From positions 1-64,000 of the forward strand of contig NZ_JARHZJ010000041.1 of the NCBI RefSeq assembly GCF_029258205.1: a stretch of DNA of 64,000 nucleotides. The letters are read 5' to 3'. The position numbers and the translations under genes are program-made. Of this stretch, positions 1-8,848 are shown one piece after another. The first letter of the stretch is position 1; every line of letters begins with the position of its first letter. This DNA comes from Clostridium sp. (GTDB lineage Bacteria > Bacillota > Clostridia > Clostridiales > Clostridiaceae). The notes beneath the pieces are model-generated. The model saw only the letters and a program-made list of their open reading frames with translations, ran no database searches and had not been told where the DNA came from.

Positions 1-1104
1 AATGTTTATGGTGGATTAAACGGAATAGAAGGTATTTTAAATAAAAAAATAATAAATCTTTCAGAACTTGATGAACTTCAATTAGAAAGATTTAAAAGTT
101 CACCTGCCTCTGGTTTAGGTTCTTGTAGATATAAATTAAAACCTCTTAGCGAAAGTGAAGATGAGTATTTAAAACTTTTAAATATTTTAAATTCACTTAA
201 TATAAAAGCTTTCTTTTATGTAGGTGGAAATGACTCAATGGATACTACTGCTAAATTAAATGCTTTTGCAAAAGCTAAAAATATAGATATAAAATTCTTT
301 GGAATCCCTAAAACAATAGATAATGATTTAATGCACACAGACCATACTCCAGGCTTTGGTAGTGCTGCAAAGTTTATATCTACAGCTGTTTTAGAAACTT
401 ATTTAGATTCAAAAGTTTATAGTAATAATGGAATTTTCATAGTTGAAACTATGGGAAGAGATACAGGCTGGCTAGCAGCTTCCGGAGCTTTAGCCAATAT
501 AAATGGAACTAAGTGTGCTGATTTAGTATATTTACCTGAAAGAGCATTTTCAGTACAAAGCTTTTTAACTGATGTAGCTAAAATATTTAAAGAAAAAAAA
601 CATGTTTATATAGTAGCTTCTGAAGGATTAAAAGATGAAAATGGAAAGTTTCTTACTGAAACTGCATCAAATGGAGATTCATTTGGACATGCTCAATTAG
701 GTGGTGTAGGTGATTACTTAAAGAACCTAATAATTCAAGCTAGTATAACAAATAGAGTTAAATCTCTAGAACTTAATACTCTACAAAGATGTTCTATGCA
801 TGCATCCTCTAAAATAGATGTAAATGAAGCTATTATGGTAGGACAAGCTGCCTTAGAAGCTTCTGTTAATTCAGAAGGTGGCTATATGGTTGCTATAAAA
901 AGAGAATCTTCATTCCCATATAAGAGTTCTACTTTTTTAATTGAAGCCGATAAAATAGCTAATAATATAAAATATTTCCCAAGTGAATGGATAAATGAAG
1001 AAGGTAATAATATAACGGAGGAAGGTTTATCATATCTTAAACCATTAATTAGCGATTTCAAGGATAGAGATTCTCTTCCTCTTTATCATAGTTTTGTTTT
1101 ATAG
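1..1104 (+). CDS. 6-phosphofructokinase, PPi-dependent type (5' end outside window)
   Basis: The reading frame is open from base 1, so 367 C-terminal residues are visible and the start lies upstream. The gene encodes the glycolytic enzyme that phosphorylates fructose 6-phosphate. Visible motifs are GGNDSMDT (about residues 75-82), PKTIDND (about 103-109) and ETMGRDTGW. PKTIDND, rather than the PGTIDND of ATP enzymes, together with the non-glycine residue after GG, points to the pyrophosphate-dependent or mixed subgroup; this is family knowledge, not a tested phosphodonor. Confidence in the family is high, in the donor moderate. It probably ends at the hairpin at 1142-1172. Confidence 0.88.
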   Translation, partial: NVYGGLNGIEGILNKKIINLSELDELQLERFKSSPASGLGSCRYKLKPLSESEDEYLKLLNILNSLNIKAFFYVGGNDSMDTTAKLNAFAKAKNIDIKFFGIPKTIDNDLMHTDHTPGFGSAAKFISTAVLETYLDSKVYSNNGIFIVETMGRDTGWLAASGALANINGTKCADLVYLPERAFSVQSFLTDVAKIFKEKKHVYIVASEGLKDENGKFLTETASNGDSFGHAQLGGVGDYLKNLIIQASITNRVKSLELNTLQRCSMHASSKIDVNEAIMVGQAALEASVNSEGGYMVAIKRESSFPYKSSTFLIEADKIANNIKYFPSEWINEEGNNITEEGLSYLKPLISDFKDRDSLPLYHSFVL

Positions 1105-1141
1105 ATATTGTTTTACTCAATTACCTACATTTAATGAAAGA

Positions 1142-1172
1142 CATGCAAAAATGCATGCCTTTTATTTTTCTT
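1142..1172 (+). terminator. Intrinsic terminator after phosphofructokinase
   Basis: CATGCA (1142-1147) and TGCATG (1152-1157) form a 6-bp stem with an AAAA loop, followed by a T-rich stretch. It is the first hairpin downstream of the stop codon. Confidence 0.6.
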
Positions 1173-1245
1173 TAAGAACATCTTTTAAAGTATCATATGC
1201 AAAATCTATTATTTCTCCACAACTTACCTTATTTTTCTTTATATC
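1162..1245 (-). pseudogene. Possible C-terminal gene remnant
   Basis: A 27-codon minus-strand stretch ends in SCGEIIDFAYDTLKDVL, a protein-like amphipathic sequence, but it is preceded in frame by a stop and has no start codon or ribosome site. It may be the tail of a deleted gene. No family was recognised and it may be chance. Confidence 0.25.
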
Positions 1246-1276
1246 TTAAAAGTTAAGAATTTATTTAGAATGAGTT

Positions 1277-2563
1277 TCATAGCCTAAAATCTTTTTGTTT
1301 TACTATTTCTAATGTATTTAAGAATTCCTCTATTTCTTCTTTAGTATTATATAATCCTAAACTTGTTCTTAACATTCCTGGTCTAGGCTTATTACTATAA
1401 GCATATTTTGAAAATTCTTCATCCTTAAGATTTAAAAGTCTCCTAACATACGGATGTGCACAAAAAGCACCATTTCTAATTGATATTCCTCTAATATTAG
1501 ATAATCCTTCTGATATTACGTCATGATGAATATCCTTAACATTAAATACCACTACTCCTATTCTATTTTCATAATTAGAATCTCCATATGTTATTATATC
1601 TGGCATACGTTCTAACCCTTCTAGTAAACTTTTTTTCAAGTTTTTTTCTAATAATTCTATTTTGTCAAATCCTATAGATTTTATTAATTTAATAGATGAT
1701 AAAAGTGAACATATCCCTATTATATTAGGTGTACCTGCTTCAAAACGCTCTGGCTCACTATCTAAAAAAACTTTATTATCTGAAACTAGATCAACTGCTC
1801 CACCACCTTTTAATAATGGATCTTTATCTTTTATAAGATCTTTTAATGCAATAATTACACCTGTTCCAAAAGGAGCATACATTTTATGAGCTGAGAACAC
1901 TAGAAAATCTATATGATCATTATTTCCTGTTCCCCCTATATTTATTGGTTTATGAGCAACTAATTGGGCTGCATCTACTATTATTTTAACTCCATTATCA
2001 TGAGCTATTTTTGCTATTTCATTTATTGGATTTAAGTATCCTGTTACATTAGAGGCACCTGTTATTGTTATATATTTTACTTTTCCCTTATGCTTTTTAA
2101 TTAATTCTTCTATCTTTTCTTTTCTTAATACTCCTAGTTCATCAACTTCAATATATAGAATATTGCTATTTTCTCTCCAAGGCAAGTCATTTGCATGATG
2201 CTCCATTCTAGTACTTATAACATAATCTTTTTTATTTACTAAAGAATGGGCTAAAAGATTCAAGCCTTCAGTAGAATTTTTAACATATATTACAGTATAA
2301 TCTTCTGCATTCTTAACATTAAAAAACTCTAAAATCTTTTTTCTTGAGTTTTCATAAAATTCATTACAAAAATTTGCTTTATATCCTTTTCCTCTTCCAA
2401 TAGAACTATATACATGCAACATGTCACTAACACATTTTAATCCTTCTTTTAAAGCAGGTGTAGTAGCTGCATTATCAAGATTAATGGGTACTATCTTTTT
2501 TCCATTGTAAATAGTTATTTCTTCATCAATACCTATAAATAAATCTCTAAAATTATTATTCAT
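1277..2563 (-). CDS. Class V aminotransferase, cysteine desulfurase-like
   Basis: This 428-residue protein belongs to the fold-type I PLP enzymes of the cysteine desulfurase / selenocysteine lyase group, which release sulfur (as persulfide) from cysteine. Visible marks are NLDNAATTP near residue 30, HHANDLPWR, VDAAQ (the PLP-contacting Asp and Gln), FSAHKMYAPFG with the Schiff-base lysine, GTPNIIG, and a candidate sulfur-accepting cysteine in NGAFCAHPYVR. It stands alone with no suf or isc scaffold gene next to it, so a specialised sulfur-donor role is possible. The substrate is inferred from family only. Confidence 0.85.
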   Translation of the reverse strand: MNNNFRDLFIGIDEEITIYNGKKIVPINLDNAATTPALKEGLKCVSDMLHVYSSIGRGKGYKANFCNEFYENSRKKILEFFNVKNAEDYTVIYVKNSTEGLNLLAHSLVNKKDYVISTRMEHHANDLPWRENSNILYIEVDELGVLRKEKIEELIKKHKGKVKYITITGASNVTGYLNPINEIAKIAHDNGVKIIVDAAQLVAHKPINIGGTGNNDHIDFLVFSAHKMYAPFGTGVIIALKDLIKDKDPLLKGGGAVDLVSDNKVFLDSEPERFEAGTPNIIGICSLLSSIKLIKSIGFDKIELLEKNLKKSLLEGLERMPDIITYGDSNYENRIGVVVFNVKDIHHDVISEGLSNIRGISIRNGAFCAHPYVRRLLNLKDEEFSKYAYSNKPRPGMLRTSLGLYNTKEEIEEFLNTLEIVKQKDFRL

Positions 2564-2661
2564 AACACATCACTCCAATGGTATATAAGTATTCCAAAAG
2601 CTTAAATTATATTCTTAAAACATAAGGATTCTATAAAATAATTCATACCTAAACATTTAAT

Positions 2662-2690
2662 TTGATGAAATTCTTCATTATTAGTATAAT
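2662..2690 (+). promoter_or_regulatory. Sigma-A type promoter of ABC-F gene
   Basis: TTGATG (2662-2667) and TATAAT (2685-2690) are separated by 17 bp, upstream of the ABC-F start at 2734. This is a near-consensus housekeeping promoter. Confidence 0.65.
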
Positions 2691-2733
2691 TGTATTTGAT
2701 TAATACTATAAATTCGATGATAGGAGTTTTAAA

Positions 2734-4665
2734 ATGATTATTTTAAGCTGTAGACACTTAACTAAAAGTTTTGGTATTGATGAGATTTTAAGAGATGTAA
2801 CATTTAATATAAATGAAGGTGACAAGGTTGGTTTAATAGGACCAAATGGAGAAGGTAAATCAACATTATTTAAAATTCTTACCAAGCAAATAGATTATGA
2901 TAGTGGTGAATTATTTTTAGATAAAAACAAAACACTAGGATATCTCTCTCAGAATTTATCTTTAGATAGTGAAAATACTATTTATGATGAGATGCTTTCT
3001 GTATTCTCATCTTTAACGGAACTTGAAGATAAAATTAAAACCTTAGAAGAAAAACTTAATGAACCTTATGACGCTTCAAATGAAGAATATCATAATAAAC
3101 TTATAAAAGATTATACACTATCTCAAGAACTTTATGAAAATAGAGGTGGTTATACTTTTAGAGCAGAAATTTCTAGAGTTCTTAAAGGTTTAGGTTTTTT
3201 AGAGGAAGATTTCAACATCAAAATTGTAAACCTTAGTGGAGGCCAAAAAACTAGATTAGCACTCTGCAAACTACTTTTAAGTAAACCAGACTTACTTCTT
3301 TTAGATGAGCCTACAAACCATTTAGATTTAGAAGCTATAGAATGGCTTGAAGAATATCTTAATGCTTATAAAGGAACAGTCTTTGTTATTTCCCATGATA
3401 GATTTTTCTTAGACTCTGTAACAAATAAAACTTTTGAACTTATTGGCGGAAAGATACATTGTTATAATGCAAGTTACACTAAATTCCTTGAACTTAGAAA
3501 AAATGATATTGAAGCTAGATTAAAAGCTTACAACTTGCAACAAGCAGAAATAAAAAGACAAGAAGAAATAATAGAGAAATTCCGTTCATTTAATAGAGAA
3601 AAAAGTGTTAGAGCTGCTGAAAGTAGACAAAAGGCTTTAGATAAAATGGATCGTTTAGAAGCACCAGAGGTTATAAAAGAAGCTTCTAAAATAAACTTTG
3701 AGACTTTAGTTAAAAGTGGTAATGATGTTTTACATATTGAAAACTTAAAAAAGAGCTTTGATAATCTTTTATTTGAAAACGTAAATTTAGATTTAAAGCG
3801 TGGAGAAAAGGTTGCTCTAATAGGTGAAAATGGTAGAGGTAAAACTACTCTATTTAAAATAATAATGGGAATGTTAAAGCAGGATTCTGGTTCTGTATCT
3901 CTTGGTAAAAACGTATTTACAGGATATTACGATCAAGAACAATCTAACTTAAATCCTGATAAAACCATAATAGATGAAGTTTGGGATGACTTTCCTAACC
4001 TTACTACTACTGAAATTAGAAATTATCTTGCTTCTTTTCTATTTACTGGTGATGATGTATTTAAAGAAATCTCTCTATTAAGTGGTGGTGAAAAGTGTAA
4101 GATAAACCTTTTAAAACTTATGCTTTCAAAAGCCAATCTTCTTCTTTTAGATGAGCCTACAAATCACTTAGATATTATGTCTAGAGAAGCTTTAGAAGAT
4201 GCTATTTTAAGTTATGATGGAACTTTAATAGTTATTTCCCATGATAGATACTTTTTAAATAAAGTCATTAATAAAATCGTTGAGCTTCAAGAAAATGGTC
4301 TTAAAACATATTTAGGAAATTATAACTATTATATACATAAAAAAGCTAATCCTAATAGATATGAAGATATTGATGAAGAAATAAACCAAGGTAAAACCAA
4401 AACACAAATAAAAGAAGAAAGAAAAAAGAAAAAGTCTGCTGAGAAATCAGCTAGAGCTTTAAGAGCTCAACTTAGAGATGTTGAAAAATTAATTTCTCAA
4501 AAAGAAGAAGAACTTGAAAAACTTCAAGAAATGCTTTGTAATGAAGAGGTTTATTCAAATCCAGAAGAAAGCGTAAGAGTTAATAAAGAAATTAATTCAA
4601 CTCAAGAAGAAATAAATTCTCTTTACGCTACTTGGGAAGAACTTTCTGAATCCTTAGAGGAGTAA
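2734..4665 (+). CDS. ABC-F family ATPase (Uup/YdiF-like)
   Basis: This 643-residue protein has two ABC ATPase domains and no membrane segments, typical of ABC-F ribosome-associated proteins that act on stalled ribosomes or confer antibiotic protection. Walker A motifs are GPNGEGKST (about residue 37) and GENGRGKTT (about 364). Signatures are LSGGQKTR and LSGGEKCK, and both Walker B motifs read LLLDEPTNHLD. A charged linker joins the domains. The C-terminus from about residue 545 is a Lys/Glu-rich coiled coil, as in Uup-like members. The start follows TAGGAG at a good distance. Resistance cannot be inferred from sequence alone. Confidence 0.9.
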   Translation: MIILSCRHLTKSFGIDEILRDVTFNINEGDKVGLIGPNGEGKSTLFKILTKQIDYDSGELFLDKNKTLGYLSQNLSLDSENTIYDEMLSVFSSLTELEDKIKTLEEKLNEPYDASNEEYHNKLIKDYTLSQELYENRGGYTFRAEISRVLKGLGFLEEDFNIKIVNLSGGQKTRLALCKLLLSKPDLLLLDEPTNHLDLEAIEWLEEYLNAYKGTVFVISHDRFFLDSVTNKTFELIGGKIHCYNASYTKFLELRKNDIEARLKAYNLQQAEIKRQEEIIEKFRSFNREKSVRAAESRQKALDKMDRLEAPEVIKEASKINFETLVKSGNDVLHIENLKKSFDNLLFENVNLDLKRGEKVALIGENGRGKTTLFKIIMGMLKQDSGSVSLGKNVFTGYYDQEQSNLNPDKTIIDEVWDDFPNLTTTEIRNYLASFLFTGDDVFKEISLLSGGEKCKINLLKLMLSKANLLLLDEPTNHLDIMSREALEDAILSYDGTLIVISHDRYFLNKVINKIVELQENGLKTYLGNYNYYIHKKANPNRYEDIDEEINQGKTKTQIKEERKKKKSAEKSARALRAQLRDVEKLISQKEEELEKLQEMLCNEEVYSNPEESVRVNKEINSTQEEINSLYATWEELSESLEE

Positions 4666-4682
4666 AATATTCCCTCTAAAAA

Positions 4683-4731
4683 AGAGAATTTAGTGAGATT
4701 TTTTGATTAAACAAATCTCACTAAATTCTCT
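4683..4731. terminator. Bidirectional terminator between ABC-F gene and dut
   Basis: A perfect 19-bp stem (AGAGAATTTAGTGAGATTT and its complement) with an 11-nt loop lies between two convergent genes, with A/T-rich tracts on both sides. Confidence 0.85.
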
Positions 4732-4745
4732 AATTACTTTTCAAA

Positions 4746-5210
4746 CTACTTTCTTCCTGTAGTACCAAATCCACCACGATCTTCATTTCCAAATGATTCC
4801 ACCTCTTCAAACTCTATTTCTGGCATAACTTCCATAATTCTAAATTGACCTATTTTATCACCTTTTCTTATCCAAGTTCCTTTAATTTCTTCCCCATTAT
4901 CATTTTCAACATCTTTTCCCTGTAAGCAATAAACTGGCATATGCCACTGATCATTGTCCCCTATATATGTATCATCTACAACGCCAACACTATTAGTCTG
5001 TATAATTCCCCAAGTTTTAAAAGTTGAACTTCTAGGTGCTAAATGTCCTTCCCATCCTTCTGGAAGTTCTAAAGCAAATCCTAAAGGTACCATAGCTCTA
5101 TCTCCACATTTAACAAATACATCCTTATTAGCATACACGTCTATCCAATTACCTTTTGTTATTTTTTTTAATTTAGTTGCTTTATCAAAATACTTAATTC
5201 TAATTATCAT
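4746..5210 (-). CDS. dut: dUTPase-like nucleotide hydrolase
   Basis: This 154-residue protein is a trimeric-type dUTP pyrophosphatase, which hydrolyses dUTP to dUMP and PPi and keeps uracil out of DNA. The family motifs appear in order: APRSSTF (motif 2, about residue 58), NSVGVVDDTYIGD (motif 3, with the catalytic Asp), GDKIGQFRI (motif 4) and RGGFGTTGR (motif 5, the P-loop-like tail that closes the site). Motif 3 reads VVDDTYIGD rather than GVIDxxYRG, and there is an insertion after it, so a dCTP deaminase-like or variant member is a remote alternative. Confidence 0.85.
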   Translation of the reverse strand: MIIRIKYFDKATKLKKITKGNWIDVYANKDVFVKCGDRAMVPLGFALELPEGWEGHLAPRSSTFKTWGIIQTNSVGVVDDTYIGDNDQWHMPVYCLQGKDVENDNGEEIKGTWIRKGDKIGQFRIMEVMPEIEFEEVESFGNEDRGGFGTTGRK

Positions 5211-5296
5211 ATCAAATTCCTTTCTTTTGTTTAATATATATAAATTTTTAGAAATTAAACTATAGCTATTATATAATTTTATTTATAAAAATTAAA

Positions 5297-5327
5297 GCCC
5301 ACAGAATATTCTGTGAGCTTCTAAATG
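5297..5327 (-). terminator. Terminator of the His-rich protein gene
   Basis: A GC-rich hairpin (GCTCACAG / CTGTGGGC on the minus strand, 5297-5318) is followed by a T-rich tail. It lies just past the stop at 5340. Confidence 0.7.
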
Positions 5328-5339
5328 ATATTATTTTAA

Positions 5340-5930
5340 TTATTGACAACTTGATTTGCTATTACATCTACAATGCATAGGTGGTCTATTACAATCTTCT
5401 CTATCTCTTAACTTGTTTATTATTACTATTTTAGCATATTTATTTCTTGGACAAATACATACTTCATAACATGGATAATATTCTGGTGCTTCAAAATAGC
5501 AACGATCTACAGGTTGTTTAACAGCATATAAACCATCTTCTAGACATTTAAAACAAACCCTTCCAAAACGATCTGTATATTTACAATCTATAAGTTCAAA
5601 ACCAGTATTACAATCTATTTTATATAATTCTATTGGCATTCCACTTATTGGTTCACCGTCAGAACATCCTAATAAAGATTGAACTTCAATAATCCCTTTC
5701 TTAGGAATTGGCTTTGGTTTAGGTCTCTTACAGCAATCTTTTCTATCATCATGACATCCATGATTATGATCATGATGATTGCAATGATTATGATGATCAC
5801 AATGGTTGTGATGGTCATGATTATCACAACCATTGTGATAATAATTATTATATCCTGCATCTTCAAATAATTCTTCTAATTCATCTAATTCTATTCCTTT
5901 TGAATCACATTGGCAATCTCTATAATCCAT
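5340..5930 (-). CDS. His/Cys-rich protein with Cna-B-type domain
   Basis: This 196-residue protein has no signal peptide. Residues about 28-62 are a low-complexity run of His, Asn, Asp and Cys, a likely metal-binding segment. After a Pro/Lys linker comes a beta-sandwich-like region (about 78-175) resembling prealbumin-like Cna-B or SpaA repeats, including an EPISGMPIELYKID stretch. Cysteines recur throughout, with CRCNSKSSC near the end. The start is fixed by an AGGAGGG ribosome site 6 bp upstream. Spore-coat or metal-sequestering proteins can look like this, but no function is assigned. Confidence 0.75.
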   Translation of the reverse strand: MDYRDCQCDSKGIELDELEELFEDAGYNNYYHNGCDNHDHHNHCDHHNHCNHHDHNHGCHDDRKDCCKRPKPKPIPKKGIIEVQSLLGCSDGEPISGMPIELYKIDCNTGFELIDCKYTDRFGRVCFKCLEDGLYAVKQPVDRCYFEAPEYYPCYEVCICPRNKYAKIVIINKLRDREDCNRPPMHCRCNSKSSCQ

Positions 5931-6015
5931 AATTTACCCTCCTAGGTTTTATCATATGATTAATATATATTATGACTACCAATTACAAAATGTTACATTT
6001 TATGTGTTTTAATGT

Positions 6016-6570
6016 CTATTCACTATCAAGTATTTTTTCAGCTAGCTTTTTATATATATTTGCTTTGTCCACAAGCATTGCACAAAGAAGTAATTTCTTT
6101 TCACTACTTTCTAATAAATTAAATTCTTCTCCTAAATTATTCAAATCTATATTAACCTCATTTTTTATATCTTCTATATTCTTTTTTTGCCCTATTAAAT
6201 ATATTTTATAAAGCTTTTTTATATCATCCGAATTAAATTCATCCTTATTATATCTTTCAACAATATCTCCTAAAGCTAGTTTTATATCACTAAGTGCTAA
6301 TATCCCCTTCATATTATATATAAAACACATAAGTATAATATGTTCCTTACTATACTTTTTATTTTTAATATCCATTAACAATTTTCCCTTAGCATAATTG
6401 TTAATCATAGTTTTAGTTAAAATCTTATCTTCTTCAAATCTCTTATTTCCACCTAATTTATTTTCAAATAATTGTATTACTTGATCCATATATAAATCTA
6501 ATTCTGGTATATCTTCTAAATTAATATTGTTATCCAAATTTAAACTTTCTAATAAATCATTTAAATTCAT
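6016..6570 (-). CDS. DUF1836 domain protein
   Basis: This 184-residue protein matches the DUF1836 pattern: an IPELDLYMDQVIQL stretch near residue 20, LTKTMINNYAKGKLL near residue 52, KYSKEHIILMCFIYNMK, and a predicted all-helical remainder. DUF1836 proteins are common in Firmicutes and show MerR-like helix-turn-helix resemblance. Their function is not established. It is monocistronic, with a ribosome site (GGAAGTGATTTT) before the ATG. Confidence 0.75.
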   Translation of the reverse strand: MNLNDLLESLNLDNNINLEDIPELDLYMDQVIQLFENKLGGNKRFEEDKILTKTMINNYAKGKLLMDIKNKKYSKEHIILMCFIYNMKGILALSDIKLALGDIVERYNKDEFNSDDIKKLYKIYLIGQKKNIEDIKNEVNIDLNNLGEEFNLLESSEKKLLLCAMLVDKANIYKKLAEKILDSE

Positions 6571-6807
6571 AAAATCACTTCCATTCGATTCAATTTATCA
6601 TATAGTTTCTAAAACTACATTTCATCCTATATATATTATATTATAAGTAAATAAAAATAAATTCAAGCTTTTTGGCAATATTATCTATATATCATTAAAA
6701 TTCTCCTTAATTTAAAGGTTGATATCTTACTATATTTGAATCATAATTATAACATGATAATAAGTAGTTTTGAAAACTACTTGAAAACTTTCTCTTGGAG
6801 GTATTTT

Positions 6808-7455
6808 ATGAAAAATAAGTTTTTTAGAGAACCAATAAACGGTTTTACTCATTTATTTGGTGCTATTTTATCAATATTCGCCTTAGTAGCACTAACAGTT
6901 AAAGCTACTTATGTGTACGGGATAGGCTTACCACTTTTATCAGTTATTCTATTTGGTTTTTCATTAGTATTGCTTTATAGCGCTTCTGCTATATACCATT
7001 TAGTTAAAGCAAATAAAAAAACTATAGCATTTTTAAGACGTTTAGATCATTCTATGATATTCATACTTATATGTGGAAGCTATATGCCTTATTGTCTTAT
7101 TGGTCTTGAAGGTAAAGCTCAAATTTTTATAACTTCTTTAATAGTAACTCTTACAGCTTTAGGTATTTTATTTAAGATGGTTTGGTTTAATTGTCCTAGA
7201 ATTTTTTCTACTCTTATGTATATAGGAATGGGCTGGATTTCTTTAGGCGCTATTCCATTTTTCAAAAATATAACTAATTTAGCATTAATTTGGTTAGCAA
7301 TAGGAGGAGTTATATATACAGTTGGTGGAGTAATTTATGCGCTTAAACCAAAATTTCTTGAATTTAAATACTTAGGATTTCATGAAATATTTCATATCTT
7401 TATATTATTAGGAAGCTTATGTCACTTTATATCAATTTTCTTTTATTTACTATAA
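6808..7455 (+). CDS. Hemolysin III family membrane protein
   Basis: This 215-residue polytopic protein has seven hydrophobic segments. It carries the HlyIII/PAQR signature: REPINGFTHLFGA near the N-terminus, YHLVKANKKTIAFLRRLDHSMIFILICGSY in the middle (the conserved H and D probably bind zinc), and GFHEIFHIFILLGSLCHF at the end. The start at 6808 is preferred over an upstream ATG at 6736 because TTGGAGG lies just before it and the family begins at this point. Family members have been called hemolysins, but the cellular role is unclear. Confidence 0.88.
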   Translation: MKNKFFREPINGFTHLFGAILSIFALVALTVKATYVYGIGLPLLSVILFGFSLVLLYSASAIYHLVKANKKTIAFLRRLDHSMIFILICGSYMPYCLIGLEGKAQIFITSLIVTLTALGILFKMVWFNCPRIFSTLMYIGMGWISLGAIPFFKNITNLALIWLAIGGVIYTVGGVIYALKPKFLEFKYLGFHEIFHIFILLGSLCHFISIFFYLL

Positions 7456-7467
7456 TCAGTATAAAAT

Positions 7468-7511
7468 AAAAAGGATAGTAATACTTATTAACAAGTATTA
7501 CTATCCTTTTT
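7468..7511. terminator. Bidirectional terminator, hemolysin III / LysR
   Basis: A long perfect stem (AAAGGATAGTAATACTT with its complement) lies between convergent genes, flanked by A and T runs. Confidence 0.85.
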
Positions 7512-8394
7512 ATATGTTTGAATTTTTAATTTCATCTATAAATATTTCTAAATTTTTAGATATAAATTTATCTTTATGATATACAAGATATAATTCTCTA
7601 CTTATATTAACATCCTCTATTTTTATTTCTTTGATTAATCCTTCTTTAATCCTTTCCTCAGTAGCCTTACAAGAAACACATGCTATTCCAAGTCCTGTTT
7701 CAACAATTCTTACAATAGCTTCAGTATCACCAAGTTCCATATATATATCATAATTACAATCTCTATTTATAAGATAATTTTCTAAAAATTCCCTTGTTCC
7801 ACTTCCCGCTTCTCTCATAATAAATTTTTCATCTTCTAAATCTTTTAAAGTTATTTTTTTCTTTGAGAATATAGTATTACCAGGATTTGCTATAAATATT
7901 AATTCATCATATCCTACTGTTAAAACTTCTAACTCATCAGATTTAATATGTCCTTCTACTAAGGCAATATCAACTTTATTTTCCATGATAAGCTCTTCTA
8001 TTAACTGAGTATTTTCTATAATTAAAGATATTTCTATATTTTTATGTAACTCATTAAATTCTTTTATTAATTCTGGGAGTATGTATATACCTATTGTTGT
8101 ACTTGCACCTATAACTATTTTTCCTTTTTGACCTTCTTTACTACTTCTAATTGTACTGTTAGCCTCTTCATAAAGATTTAAAATTCTTCTACTATATTCA
8201 AAATATACTTCACCCTCATGAGTAAGATAAAGCCTTTTACCTATTCTATCAAAAAGTTTAACATCAAGATCACTTTCTAATTCAGCTATAGCCTGGCTTA
8301 TAGATGGTTGACTTATATACATAGACTTAGCTACTTTTGTCATATTTAAACATTTAGCTGTTTCAAAAAATATTTTTAACTTTCTAAAATTCAT
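7510..8394 (-). CDS. LysR-family transcriptional regulator
   Basis: This 294-residue protein has an N-terminal winged helix-turn-helix (about residues 1-60, with the SQPSISQAIAELE recognition helix) and a two-lobe periplasmic-binding-like effector domain from about residue 90. The REAGSGTREFLENYL and VRIVETGLGIACVS stretches are typical of the CysB/CysL-like branch. The effector is unknown. The upstream 92-residue gene ends 12 bp before this start, so the two are probably cotranscribed. Confidence 0.88.
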   Translation of the reverse strand: MNFRKLKIFFETAKCLNMTKVAKSMYISQPSISQAIAELESDLDVKLFDRIGKRLYLTHEGEVYFEYSRRILNLYEEANSTIRSSKEGQKGKIVIGASTTIGIYILPELIKEFNELHKNIEISLIIENTQLIEELIMENKVDIALVEGHIKSDELEVLTVGYDELIFIANPGNTIFSKKKITLKDLEDEKFIMREAGSGTREFLENYLINRDCNYDIYMELGDTEAIVRIVETGLGIACVSCKATEERIKEGLIKEIKIEDVNISRELYLVYHKDKFISKNLEIFIDEIKNSNI

Positions 8395-8406
8395 GTAATC
8401 AAATCC

Positions 8407-8685
8407 TTATTCATCTTCTTTTACTTCTTCAAAATTAACATCAATAACAGGGCCATCATCTTGAATATCAGCCTCTGATTTATGCTCTTCTTTTGTAAAT
8501 GTGTAAGTATAAGCTTCTGTTTTTTCTTTTTTATTAATATACTTTCTTATAAATTTAAAGTACACCCATCCTATAAGGATTAGTATTATAGCCCCTATTA
8601 AAATATAAGGTAATACCCAAATTACAAAAGCGAATATAAGTATTGTAAAAATTATTCCTAATCCTATTCTTAAATAATTCTCCAT
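8407..8685 (-). CDS. Small membrane protein, unknown function
   Basis: This 92-residue protein has a hydrophobic N-terminal half, about residues 4-45, that can form two membrane helices, followed by a basic stretch (KFIRKYINKKEK) and an acidic soluble tail. No family was recognised. It precedes the LysR gene with a 12-bp gap and probably shares its transcript. Confidence 0.65.
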   Translation of the reverse strand: MENYLRIGLGIIFTILIFAFVIWVLPYILIGAIILILIGWVYFKFIRKYINKKEKTEAYTYTFTKEEHKSEADIQDDGPVIDVNFEEVKEDE

Positions 8686-8848
8686 ATATTATCACTCTCT
8701 TTTATATTTTTTATTTATTAATTATACCATAAAGTCAAAGAAATAAAAAATGATTATTCGTAATCTACGGTGCTTATATTTAATACTTTTTTTGAAAATA
8801 CTAATTAAGATATCTCAAATATATAGTAATAATTAAGGAAGTGATAAA

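Noticed and set aside
4954-5265. 103-codon frame opposite dut
   Set aside because: It is the complement of a clear dUTPase gene with no ribosome site.
5679-5870. Opposite-strand hydrophobic reading frames over the His repeat
   Set aside because: They are artefacts of reading the His-codon repeat in other frames; Ile/Met-rich, without ribosome sites.
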